Source of the DNA: Nitrosospira sp.
Lineage (GTDB): Bacteria > Pseudomonadota > Gammaproteobacteria > Burkholderiales > Nitrosomonadaceae
DNA: 40,329 bases
Direction of reading: 5' to 3'
NCBI GenBank assembly: GCA_026399575.1
Contig: JAPLQS010000078.1
Location: 1 to 40,329, forward strand
Below are positions 1 through 6,661 of this stretch, in pieces. Below the pieces are notes generated by a model that was not told where the DNA came from, ran no database searches, and saw nothing but the letters and a program-made list of their open reading frames with translations. Positions within the stretch are counted from its first letter, which is position 1. The number at the start of each line of letters is the position of its first letter. A program made the translations under genes and the position numbers.

Positions 1-1
1 C

Positions 2-265
2 ATCAATTCCGCCCCGCAGAAGATTGCCACGTATCAGAAAGAAGGTGAAATATCGCTGGAGCGCTTTATCTATTTTGCGAGTATCGGTTACGGAAAATTG
101 ATACAAATCTTGCGTACCCGTTTCTCACCCGAAGAAATAATCCAGATACTGGCCAGACCCGGACTGCCACGCCGGCTGGAAAAAGCCATCCTGTCCGGCT
201 TCAACGCGCAATCGCCACCTGGCGCACGTCAGAAGAAGAAACGAGACGGAAAGGTCTATTCGTAG
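2..265 (+). CDS. C-terminal part of an unidentified protein (5' end outside the window)
   Basis: An open frame enters from the left edge and runs for 87 codons to a TAG at 263-265. I do not recognise the family. The visible part is mixed alpha-helical and ends in a basic tail with a KKKR run close to the terminus. The frame has ordinary amino-acid composition and no internal stop, so I read it as real coding sequence rather than chance. Its last codons overlap the start of the first ~150-bp repeat copy (258-414). The second copy is preceded by a similar short stretch at about 915-930, so the repeat may have carried along a few bases of this gene's tail. No function is proposed. Confidence 0.5.
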   Translation: MNSAPQKIATYQKEGEISLERFIYFASIGYGKLIQILRTRFSPEEIIQILARPGLPRRLEKAILSGFNAQSPPGARQKKKRDGKVYS

Positions 266-414
266 GACTTGGTGCAAGTACGGAATGTGGTTTCTCGATA
301 CAAGCCGGAAAGGCATGGCGCAGATCGGGCACAATCTGTTTTCCTTACATCCACCACACAGTCTGGCAGCGCCAGTCTGTCGCCAGCCCTGCACAGGAGC
401 AAGGCTGCTGTGCC
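258..414 (+). repeat. Twin-hairpin direct repeat, copy 1
   Basis: About 155 bp that recur at 924-1072 with roughly 80% identity overall and near identity over the last 60 bp. The conserved end forms two 23-nt hairpins. One is at 358-380, with arms ACAGTCTGGC and GCCAGTCTGT and a 3-nt loop. The other is at 391-413, with arms GCACAGGAGC and GCTGCTGTGC and a 3-nt loop. Each stem has one internal mismatch (T-T or G-G). The two copies bracket the antitoxin gene. The paired hairpins resemble REP/BIME-type non-autonomous repeats, but no REP family is recognised. Confidence 0.75.
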
Positions 415-441
415 CATTTGCATTAAATACCCAAGACGAGA

Positions 442-762
442 TTACGCAAATACGACTGACACATGACCTTCCGTGCGTGAACGAGGGACTGCCTTCACCA
501 CGATCTTCACGTCACGACCTAACCGGGTAAGACATTCCAGCATCTTGGTTTCAGATACGCCGCGAAACTGACCGCGCAGCAAACCGGATAGCTTGGGTTG
601 TGTAATGCCCAACAGCTCGGCAGCTTGAACTTGCGTCAGTTTGCGCCGCCTGACAATGTCACCAATCTTGGCGGCCAATTGCGCCTTGATCAGCATTTCT
701 TCGGCATCAGCCATGCCGAGATCAGCATATACATTGGTACTACCACGTTCGATCTTGTTCAT
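442..762 (-). CDS. XRE/HigA-type antitoxin (HTH_37-like), orphan
   Basis: A 106-residue protein with a central helix-turn-helix, around residues 40-70 (the TQVQAAELLGITQPKLSGLL stretch). The N-terminal part is acidic and the C-terminal tail short, as in the COG5606 family of antitoxins that pair with phage Gp49-like/RelE-type toxins. The start is supported by a strong GAAGGAG ribosome-binding site seven bases upstream of ATG 762. In this family the toxin gene precedes the antitoxin. Here only a short possible toxin tail remains (759-815), so the antitoxin appears to be an orphan. It would bind DNA, probably its own promoter. The toxin-antitoxin assignment is from family resemblance; loss of the toxin is inferred from the sequence. 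Confidence 0.8.
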   Translation of the reverse strand: MNKIERGSTNVYADLGMADAEEMLIKAQLAAKIGDIVRRRKLTQVQAAELLGITQPKLSGLLRGQFRGVSETKMLECLTRLGRDVKIVVKAVPRSRTEGHVSVVFA

Positions 763-815
763 TTTCTTACTCCTTCCGCATGTTTCTGCGCAAATTTCAA
801 TCTTTCACGGATTGT
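759..815 (-). pseudogene. Possible remnant of the toxin gene C-terminus
   Basis: Reading on the - strand, a short open stretch ends IRERLKFAQKHAEGVRK and stops at a TGA that overlaps the antitoxin ATG (ATGA). That four-base overlap is typical of toxin-antitoxin operons, and the basic helical end is compatible with a RelE/Gp49-like toxin tail. An in-frame TAA lies just upstream at 816-818 and no full toxin frame exists before it. It may instead be a chance frame, because only about 18 codons are available. Confidence 0.35.
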
Positions 816-923
816 TTATACATGGGGGAATTATACCCATCTAGGTATATTCATCAACCCGTCGATATTCAAACTCCATTGACCTGTCGACAGGTTATCT
901 TGAGCAGCAGAATGAAAAGGATT

Positions 924-1072
924 ATTCGTGAGGATCGGGTATGAAGTGTGGCTTCTTGATACAAGCCGGAAACGTATGACACAGATCGGGTGCAATCTGT
1001 TGCCCTAACACCCACACAGTCTGGCAGCGCCAGTCTGTAACCAGCCCTGCACAGGAGCAAGGCTGCTGTGCC
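924..1072 (+). repeat. Twin-hairpin direct repeat, copy 2
   Basis: Second copy of the repeat at 258-414, in the same orientation. Its hairpins lie at 1016-1038 and 1049-1071 and are identical in sequence to those of copy 1. The repeat ends exactly where GCCTAAC (1070-1076) begins. That heptamer is a perfect integron R'' core box (RYYYAAC), and copy 1 lacks it. Confidence 0.75.
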
Positions 1073-1287
1073 TAACAAAATCATTCAACCTAATATGCAG
1101 TCGGTCTACTGGGTCATTGCACTGAATCCGCTTCTCAGATTTCCCTCGCTGATTCCTGAAATGCCTTTGATGCTTGGAGTTCTGTCAATAACTGTACGGA
1201 TAAGGATAAAAGTCAAAAGTCTCAAACGTGCCAAGATCGGCCATTGGTGTTTTCCTCCGCAAACAGACAGTCAGACGCGCTAGGTGT
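1070..1287 (+). other. Possible left half of an attC site and non-coding stretch
   Basis: GCCTAAC at 1070-1076, followed by a run resembling the left arm of known attC sites (AAAATCATTCAACC). No matching right arm with GTTRRRY is found within the usual 60-140 bp. The nearest candidate is the degenerate GCTAGGT at 1279-1285, just before the next gene. I see no convincing gene in this stretch. It may be a decayed attC or a chance match. Confidence 0.35.
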
Positions 1288-1776
1288 ATGCTACCACTCT
1301 ATATGTGTAGTGCGATTCCATCCTCTAAATTAAGCACTCAGCAAATTGGCAAACTCGGCGAATTGCTCGTTCAATATCGTTTGCTCTCAATTGGAGTTGA
1401 ATCTGCCCAGCTTACTACTGATTCCGGTATAGATCTGGTGGCGTACTCGCATAGCCGAAAGGAAGCAATTACGATTCAGGTTAAAACTAATCTCAAGCCA
1501 AAACCAGGTGGTGGCAAAGGCAAACCTGCCCTCGACTGGTGGCTTCCTGATAACTCACCTGCTGAACTATTTGCCCTCGTTGATATATCTGAAAATCGTA
1601 TCTGGGTATTCACGCGGGATGAAATGAAAGCGAAAGCGCAACAACAACCAGAAGGGCGGCTTCATTTTTACATCCATACCGACCCGAATGTTAAGCGCCG
1701 CAAAGATTCTCTAGCTACTACGTTGCAAGAGTTTGAGGAGTTCCTTCTTGAAAATCGTACCTGTACTTTGTTCTAA
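1288..1776 (+). CDS. PD-(D/E)XK-like nuclease, small
   Basis: A 162-residue protein. The order GKLGE (E25), SGIDLVAY (D49) and IQVKT (Q64-V-K66), with a beta-strand spacing of 14 residues between D and Q, fits the PD-(D/E)XK nuclease fold with Gln replacing the usual Glu. The fold occurs in restriction and repair nucleases and in Holliday-junction enzymes, so a DNase role is likely but the substrate is unknown. ATG 1288 has an AGG four bases upstream; ATG 1303 is an alternative with no ribosome-binding site. A GTG farther upstream (1228) would add residues outside the fold. The gene lies 53 bp ahead of the TIR-like gene in the same direction, so the two may be co-transcribed. No methyltransferase is nearby, which argues against a standard restriction system. 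Confidence 0.65.
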   Translation: MLPLYMCSAIPSSKLSTQQIGKLGELLVQYRLLSIGVESAQLTTDSGIDLVAYSHSRKEAITIQVKTNLKPKPGGGKGKPALDWWLPDNSPAELFALVDISENRIWVFTRDEMKAKAQQQPEGRLHFYIHTDPNVKRRKDSLATTLQEFEEFLLENRTCTLF

Positions 1777-1829
1777 ACTGGTTCCCGCATCTAACCCTGC
1801 GACTAATAACTGTTACGCGAGGGATCGCA

Positions 1830-2636
1830 ATGGCTACTATTGATTATTCCGGATACTGGACTGGAAAGATTGAAGGCACCAATCATGGTGGACTGACAAT
1901 CGACATTCAGCAGGAAGGCGAAAAAGTTACTGGATTGGCAAAGCTCCAGGAACCCTCATTAGGACAGTACGAGTATCTCATTCGAGGGACCGCCGGAGAC
2001 AATCTGTCTCTTCACTTAGTTCCAGGACGGCAGTCGGGCGGAATGACGCTAGGTATTGTTCAAGTCGTTTGCTCGATTAATGCGGAAGGAGTTCTAAAGG
2101 GAAGATGGAAATCCGATGTCGGGACAGAAGGCATATTCACCGCAAATCGTTTCGATTCTGGAAAACTACAAAAAGATCTCCCTAACAGTAACTCGGTGTT
2201 TCTCGTTCACGGACATGATGAGGGCGCAAAACACTCAGTCGCAAGATTTATTGAACAACTTGGTGTTACCCCTGTAATTCTTCAAGAGCAGCTCAACCGG
2301 GGAATGACGATTATAGAGAAGTTTGAGGATTTCGCTGCGCGTGCTGGGTTCGCGGTGATTTTAATGACTCCTGATGACTTTGGTTATCCGGTTGGAAAAG
2401 AAGAGGAGAAAAAACATAGACCTCGTCAGAATGTTGTTCTTGAGCTTGGCTACTTCGCTGCATGTCTTGGGCGCAGCAAAACATTTGTCTTAACAAAAGG
2501 AGACATCGAAATGCCTTCCGACGTTCTTGGTCTCGTCTATGCGTCTATGGACAACAATGAGGGCTGGAAGATAAGACTCGCGAGAGAGCTGAAGGCTGCA
2601 GGCTTTAACATCGATCTCAATCGTGTAATCGAATGA
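1830..2636 (+). CDS. TIR-like (PF10137-type) effector with N-terminal beta-rich domain
   Basis: 268 residues in two parts. Residues 1-110 are beta-strand-rich with Trp/Gly signatures (YWTGKIEG, a central GxxTxxIQQEG). They look like a small barrel, possibly lipocalin-like, and I cannot assign a family. Residues 121-265 match the TIR-like nucleotide-binding family used as CBASS/Pycsar effectors: VFLVHGHDE at 123-131, then a TIIEKFED motif, an ILMTPDD strand at about 177-183, and NVVLELGYF at 201-209 with E205 as the expected catalytic Glu. Members of this family cleave NAD+ once triggered. The start ATG 1830 follows GAGGGA. No cyclase gene is adjacent, so the N-terminal domain may itself be the sensor. 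The TIR-like assignment is firm; the defence role and sensor idea are inference. Confidence 0.8.
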   Translation: MATIDYSGYWTGKIEGTNHGGLTIDIQQEGEKVTGLAKLQEPSLGQYEYLIRGTAGDNLSLHLVPGRQSGGMTLGIVQVVCSINAEGVLKGRWKSDVGTEGIFTANRFDSGKLQKDLPNSNSVFLVHGHDEGAKHSVARFIEQLGVTPVILQEQLNRGMTIIEKFEDFAARAGFAVILMTPDDFGYPVGKEEEKKHRPRQNVVLELGYFAACLGRSKTFVLTKGDIEMPSDVLGLVYASMDNNEGWKIRLARELKAAGFNIDLNRVIE

Positions 2637-2723
2637 TTTGGCGCGTTCAGAGTTGCGGTGAAAATTGGCCCCCGAAGCGCTCTCGAAGTCATTTAGGGAT
2701 GAGGATCTTCGGCTTACCTTTAC

Positions 2724-2730
2724 GTTAGGC
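2724..2730 (+). other. Integron core site GTTAGGC at the left end of cassette A
   Basis: GTTAGGC matches the R' consensus GTTRRRY; recombination would join cassettes after its first G. It lies 6 bp ahead of the ATG of the HExxH gene. The cassette opening here ends in R'' GCCTAAT (3193-3199), whose complement differs from GTTAGGC at one base. The left half of the attC that should precede this point (2637-2723) is not recognisable. Confidence 0.65.
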
Positions 2731-2736
2731 ACTCCC

Positions 2737-3198
2737 ATGGCTTCTGATCTTCGTGCTGCCTTACCTTTACTTATGCCTAAAGCAATAGCATGGGCTGAGT
2801 CTCAGTTCTCATTTATCGCAGAGGTAGGGCAACCGATTAGTGGCTTTCTACTTGCCGTAGCAGGGAGTGTTGGCGTATTGCACCCGGAGCTTATTCGTAT
2901 CGCCGAAGTCCCCCACCTTCCACTACCCGAAGACCCTGAACTTAGGAAGGCTGCACTCGCCGCAGGACTCCTTGGCCCAGGCATGGTTGGTTTAACATTT
3001 GGTTATGGAGTCTACGTTTGTCACGGGCATAAAGATGTCAGGCTGCTATCCCATGAATTTCGGCATGTTCATCAGTATGAACATGCTGGCTCCATCGCAT
3101 CCTTTTTGCCCATTTACCTAGAGCAAATAGCTACTTTCGGCTATAACAATGCGCCGCTTGAAGTAGATGCTCGGGCGCATGAAAGGCGTCATGCCTAA
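2737..3198 (+). CDS. Cassette A: small HExxH (zincin-like) protein
   Basis: 153 residues from ATG 2737. A TTG farther upstream (2665) would lie outside the cassette and is rejected. There is one hydrophobic stretch around residues 35-50 and another at 74-94. HEFRH at 106-110 fits the HExxH zinc-protease motif, and E142 in the following LEVDARAHE segment is a plausible third metal ligand. Proteins of this kind recur in integron cassettes, to my recollection, without assigned function. The TAA stop lies inside the R'' box of the cassette's attC, a normal cassette layout. No ribosome-binding site is visible. A metal-dependent peptidase is likely; its substrate is unknown. Confidence 0.7.
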   Translation: MASDLRAALPLLMPKAIAWAESQFSFIAEVGQPISGFLLAVAGSVGVLHPELIRIAEVPHLPLPEDPELRKAALAAGLLGPGMVGLTFGYGVYVCHGHKDVRLLSHEFRHVHQYEHAGSIASFLPIYLEQIATFGYNNAPLEVDARAHERRHA

Positions 3199-3259
3199 TC
3201 CGGTTTTCAACCGGACCTGCGCGAAAAGCTGCGCAGGCTTGTGAATTCAAACGTTAGCC
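3193..3259 (+). other. attC site closing cassette A
   Basis: 67 bp running from R'' GCCTAAT (3193-3199) to R' GTTAGCC (3253-3259). Between them are two perfect hairpins: CCGGTT-TTC-AACCGG, and CCTGCGC ... GCGCAGG with an 8-nt loop. The stop codon of the upstream gene lies in the R'' box. Layout and length match known attC sites. Confidence 0.85.
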
Positions 3260-3276
3260 TACAAAAAGGGAATGTC

Positions 3277-4296
3277 GTGAGGATTTTGGTCGAGACTGAA
3301 ATACATCAAGCAATAGATCGCTGCAAACCATCGAAGGTTGCAGTTGCATATATCGGCGCTGACTGGAACACATTCATTCCGGATGCGCATCGCTTGGACG
3401 CGATAATCGTTTCGCCGACCTTCGGTAGCAATCCCTGGGCAATCACAGACCTCGTAAAACAAATTGGGTGGGACAAGGTCTTCTTCCTTGACGAGCTACA
3501 TGCAAAGATGTATGTCGGAAATGGGTCTGCTGTTATTGGAAGCGCCAATCTCACGCGCAATGGGCTTAGCGGAGAAGGATTGGTCGAGCTATGCGTAGAG
3601 GTTAATGCCGACGAAAGCCTCAGGAAACTAGAAGAAATCTTCTATGACCTGAAGGGGCGAGCTCAAAAGCAGTACCCAACGACAGCGTCGAAGAAGGCGC
3701 GATTGAAAGAGCTAGAGAAAAGTCGGGGAGCGGCGATAGCTAATCGGATAGTTCAAAGCGAGAACAGGGCTACGCCATCTCTCGCAGATTTCGAGCCGCT
3801 TGGAGAAGACCATTTTTATGTTCTTTGGTACCAGCCCGCTTCTTGCGAGTATTCTGACGACGTAAAGGCCATACGGTCCTTAATGAGGGATGAAATTCAC
3901 TTCGCCAGAGCAGACAAAGTGGAAAAGAACAAGTGGGCACTCGTATGGCGTATTACGGGTTCGTTTATGCCTCACAAGACTAAAAAGCCATACTGGCTGT
4001 ACATTCACGAGGTCTTTGAGAATGGCGTAATTGACGAAGGGTACGAATATCCCAAGTGCACCATTCAAAGAAAAGATTTGGAAGTGCCGATTCCTCCTTT
4101 TGAAATAACGAGCGATGTGTCGGCGGTATTTAAAAGTGCCGTTCAGGAGAATGAAATAGCAGAGCGCCTAATTCAACGTGACAGGGTTTTTAATCTTGCA
4201 TATTCGCTAAAGGGTATGCCGCTACTTATAAGTAGAATGAAGGAATATATGGCTAACAAGGCAAACGCGGCCGACGCAAAAAAGCGGCGAGACTGA
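3277..4296 (+). CDS. Cassette B: phospholipase-D-like (single HKD) protein
   Basis: 339 residues from GTG 3277, preceded by AGGGA; the upstream in-frame GTG 3241 lies inside attC and is rejected. Residues 1-110 form a PLD-like half: a strand-rich start, then H75-A-K77 and GSANLTRNG at 88-96, the usual layout of the HxK...GSANLT motif. One such motif is present, so activity would need dimerisation, as in the BfiI and Nuc-type nucleases. The remaining ~225 residues contain an aromatic-rich region (about 185-270) that I cannot assign and may recognise a target. Its cassette context and fold suggest a nuclease with a defence role, but this is inference. Confidence 0.7.
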   Translation: MRILVETEIHQAIDRCKPSKVAVAYIGADWNTFIPDAHRLDAIIVSPTFGSNPWAITDLVKQIGWDKVFFLDELHAKMYVGNGSAVIGSANLTRNGLSGEGLVELCVEVNADESLRKLEEIFYDLKGRAQKQYPTTASKKARLKELEKSRGAAIANRIVQSENRATPSLADFEPLGEDHFYVLWYQPASCEYSDDVKAIRSLMRDEIHFARADKVEKNKWALVWRITGSFMPHKTKKPYWLYIHEVFENGVIDEGYEYPKCTIQRKDLEVPIPPFEITSDVSAVFKSAVQENEIAERLIQRDRVFNLAYSLKGMPLLISRMKEYMANKANAADAKKRRD

Positions 4297-4311
4297 TTTG
4301 CGACGTTAGGC
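4251..4311 (+). other. attC site closing cassette B
   Basis: 61 bp from R'' GGCTAAC (4251-4257) to R' GTTAGGC (4305-4311), overlapping the last codons of the PLD-like gene. The R'' box is the exact complement of GTTAGCC at the start of this same cassette (3253-3259). That is expected if the cassette once closed as a circle. The inner arms form an imperfect stem (GCAAA ... TTTGC with a GACGC/GCGGC core). Confidence 0.85.
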
Positions 4312-4326
4312 CTCTTTGGAGATACC

Positions 4327-5589
4327 GTGGGCCCCATAGCGCTGTTTGACAAGTCCTTCTTGCAGTCGCTCACTGTCGATGAGTCCGTATGGTTTGATCA
4401 CTTCTTCTTGCCGGTTGTCTCTCCACTTTTCTTCGTCGAGACGCTGGCCGATCTGGCCAAACAAGGCACAGACGGTTCGAGGTCTCCCGAGGACGAAGTT
4501 CGAATCATCGCAGACAAAACGCCCGTCCAATCTGGCGCTCCATGCGTGCATCACTCGCAGATATGCATCTCGAATCTACTCGGGCAGCAAGCGCCGCACC
4601 TTGGTCAAATTCCAGTCGCCGGTGGGCGCCCAGTGCGTGGCGCCGATGGGAAGCCTGGCGTTGTGTTCGAGAAATCGCCCGAAGCCGAGGCTTTTGCCCG
4701 ATGGCAGCGCGGTCGATTCCATGAGGTCGAGCACGACATTGCATCAAACTGGCGGGCGATGCTCTCTGAACTCAACCTATCAGAGGTAGCCCAGCGAATG
4801 CGTGCCCTGGGGATCACACCGCAGACCTGCAAGAGTGTCGAGGAAGCCTACGGCATCGCGGCAAGGCTGGTGCATTCGCGATACGAGTCACAACAGCAAC
4901 TCGGATTATTGTTTTCTTTTGTTCAGATTCCAGTTCACCTCCAAGCGCGCATAGCGCACCGCTGGTCCGAAGCCGGATTCCCTCCGCTCGCCGAATACGC
5001 CGGCTTCGCTGCACACGTGCTGAAGGTAGAGTTGTTCTTTCAGATCGCGCTAGCAGCAAATCTCATTTCGGCAGACCGACCATCCAATCGAGCTGATATC
5101 GCCTACCTCTTCTATTTGCCCTTTTGCCATGTCTTCGTATCTGGAGACAAGCTGCACCGGCGCTGTGCGCCGATATTCCTGAGTAAGCAGCAGGACTTTG
5201 TCTGGGCGCCCGACCTGAAAGATGACCTGGCGAGGATCAACCGTGAACTGATGTCAACTTCAGAAGAACAACGCCAGGAAGGCTTGCACAAGCTGGCATC
5301 TCGTCCCCCTGGCGACGCAAGCACCCTGGTTGTGTCGCTATGGCAAAAGCACGCACCAAGCTCCGATCCCGATGATGCGACTGAACTGACGCTGTCACCC
5401 GAGACCGAACGAAAGTTGGTAGAGCATCACAACTCCTTCGCTAAGGCTCCAACCGCACCGGACGTAGCTGATCTGCCAGCCGACGAAATACAAAGCGTTT
5501 CGATTGAACGCCTTGTTCCCGCAAAGAAGGGGAGTTGGTGGCTCATTCCCAAGCGGGTCGCAGATGCAGAGGGGCATGAAGAGGCCTAA
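4327..5589 (+). CDS. Cassette C: uncharacterised PIN-like protein
   Basis: 420 residues from GTG 4327, with GGAG six bases upstream. The first 45 residues (LFDKSFLQSL, then PLFFVETLADL) resemble the opening strand and acidic positions of PIN-domain ribonucleases, and I recall similar N-termini in uncharacterised bacterial proteins. A conserved-looking block GQIPVAGGRPV lies around residues 95-107, followed by a helical middle and a C-terminal part rich in charged residues. No second catalytic motif can be assigned from sequence alone. The TAA lies inside the attC R'' box. A nucleic-acid-cutting role is inference from weak N-terminal resemblance. Confidence 0.6.
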   Translation: MGPIALFDKSFLQSLTVDESVWFDHFFLPVVSPLFFVETLADLAKQGTDGSRSPEDEVRIIADKTPVQSGAPCVHHSQICISNLLGQQAPHLGQIPVAGGRPVRGADGKPGVVFEKSPEAEAFARWQRGRFHEVEHDIASNWRAMLSELNLSEVAQRMRALGITPQTCKSVEEAYGIAARLVHSRYESQQQLGLLFSFVQIPVHLQARIAHRWSEAGFPPLAEYAGFAAHVLKVELFFQIALAANLISADRPSNRADIAYLFYLPFCHVFVSGDKLHRRCAPIFLSKQQDFVWAPDLKDDLARINRELMSTSEEQRQEGLHKLASRPPGDASTLVVSLWQKHAPSSDPDDATELTLSPETERKLVEHHNSFAKAPTAPDVADLPADEIQSVSIERLVPAKKGSWWLIPKRVADAEGHEEA

Positions 5590-5630
5590 CCCATCGCTCA
5601 AGCGCGCAGCCCCTTAGCTCCACGTTGAAC
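5584..5630 (+). other. attC site closing cassette C
   Basis: 47 bp from R'' GCCTAAC (5584-5590) to R' GTTGAAC (5624-5630). R'' is the exact complement of GTTAGGC at the start of cassette C (4305-4311). The inner boxes CTCAAG and CTTAG pair with one extra base, as in many attC L boxes. The R' box differs because it belongs to whatever DNA followed this cassette. Confidence 0.75.
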
Positions 5631-5808
5631 GTCTGCTTTCCGAGTCGGTCAACTTCTGTTTTGTGTCGGGAACAGACCAATGCGACCGGCAGAAACGTGC
5701 CAGGAAGAGACGGTCGGGCGTCTGCTTCAAAGCAACCATTAAACAGTGATAATATTCATCGACCCGCTCTTAACTAAGTGTCCGTGGAAACGGGGTAGAA
5801 CCAGGCTT
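5631..5808 (+). other. Gene-free stretch after the cassette array
   Basis: No frame here has coding character. It contains no further R'' box, so if a cassette once followed C it is decayed or its end was deleted. The junction with the IS3-like remnant begins near the TGTCCGTGGAAACGGGG stretch (5780-5796), which could be a degraded insertion-sequence end. Confidence 0.5.
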
Positions 5809-5919
5809 CAAAGTTACAACGAAGAACGGCCCCATGACGCGCTGGGACACCTGCCCCCGGCCGTGTTCCGTGAGCAACTGCTCGCAGGAAAAAATTCTAC
5901 TTCTGAACTGTCTGCTTGA
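5809..5919 (+). pseudogene. IS3-family transposase (OrfB) C-terminal remnant
   Basis: Translation gives a tail containing YNEERPHDALGHLPPAVF followed by about 17 residues and a TGA at 5917-5919. The YNxxRPHxALG...PP motif is the characteristic C-terminus of IS3-family DDE transposases. Only about 36 codons remain and nothing upstream continues the frame. No clear pair of terminal inverted repeats was found. It indicates past insertion-sequence traffic at the right edge of the cassette array. Confidence 0.7.
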
Positions 5920-5975
5920 CGGGGGAGTTTACGTTGTGGTGAACTCGGGTTTTCTACTAAATTTCTAAATTCAAT

Positions 5976-6542
5976 ATGCGAACAATTAGTCAAGTTGTAG
6001 ATGACGGTGCTACCACTCCTGAAATCGAAGAAACTTTTGGCAAAATTAAGGATGCATTGAATGCGCCTTTTACGCCAAACTTCTTTAGGGTATGGGCAGT
6101 TTCACATGAATCGCTCAAAGGTATCTGGCCGGTGATGAATCATATACTGACGAGTGGACGGGTTGGGCGAGAGTTAAAAGAAATGATCTTTGTTGCAATT
6201 TCATCCTTGAAAGAATGTCATTATTGCGAAGCTGCACACCATGCTTTTTGTTTGAATATTGGAATACCCAAGGAACAGATAGAAAGTCTGATTCAGAATC
6301 ATGGAATCGAATCAGGCGATCCCAAAGAGAAGGCTGCCATTGATTTTGCTGTCAGACTTGCAAAGAATTCACATGCTTCCAGCGAACAAGATTTCCAGGC
6401 ACTCAGGGGATTAGGGTTCGATGATGAAGAAATTATGGAGATTATTGCCATGTCCGGGATGGCGGTGTTCTACAATCATTTGGCGAATGCAACAAAGATA
6501 AATATCGATTCGGGATTTACCAAAATACTTGCAGGTAAGTAA
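5976..6542 (+). CDS. AhpD-like carboxymuconolactone decarboxylase-family protein
   Basis: 188 residues. The motif ECHYCEAAHH gives C81-x2-C84 and H88, the CxxCxxxH active site of AhpD-type alkylhydroperoxidases. These use the two thiols to reduce peroxides. The flanking helices (KEMIFVAISSLKE before it and the IAMSGMAVFYNH stretch later) fit the all-helical CMD fold. Length agrees with the peroxidase-related subfamily. The ATG at 5976 has only a weak upstream purine run. It stands alone between an IS3 remnant and IS1182, with no attC behind it, so it is not clearly part of the cassette array. Substrate is unknown; a role in peroxide detoxification is inferred. Confidence 0.8.
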   Translation: MRTISQVVDDGATTPEIEETFGKIKDALNAPFTPNFFRVWAVSHESLKGIWPVMNHILTSGRVGRELKEMIFVAISSLKECHYCEAAHHAFCLNIGIPKEQIESLIQNHGIESGDPKEKAAIDFAVRLAKNSHASSEQDFQALRGLGFDDEEIMEIIAMSGMAVFYNHLANATKINIDSGFTKILAGK

Positions 6543-6661
6543 TTGATATCTTTGCAACCGTCACTCGTCTTATTTTCCACGCATAAATAATTGAGCTTCC
6601 CCCGATAAATAGACTTGGAACGTTGCTTGCCGAAAGTACGACTGGCAGCTATGTGTCAATT

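Noticed and set aside
1068-1283. 71-codon + strand frame after repeat copy 2
   Set aside because: It starts within the repeat, lacks a ribosome-binding site and shows no protein-like pattern.
1777-1829. A possible attC between the nuclease-like and TIR-like genes (ATCTAAC ... GTTACGC)
   Set aside because: The right box misses the GTTRRRY consensus and no complementary cassette ends match, unlike the three accepted sites.
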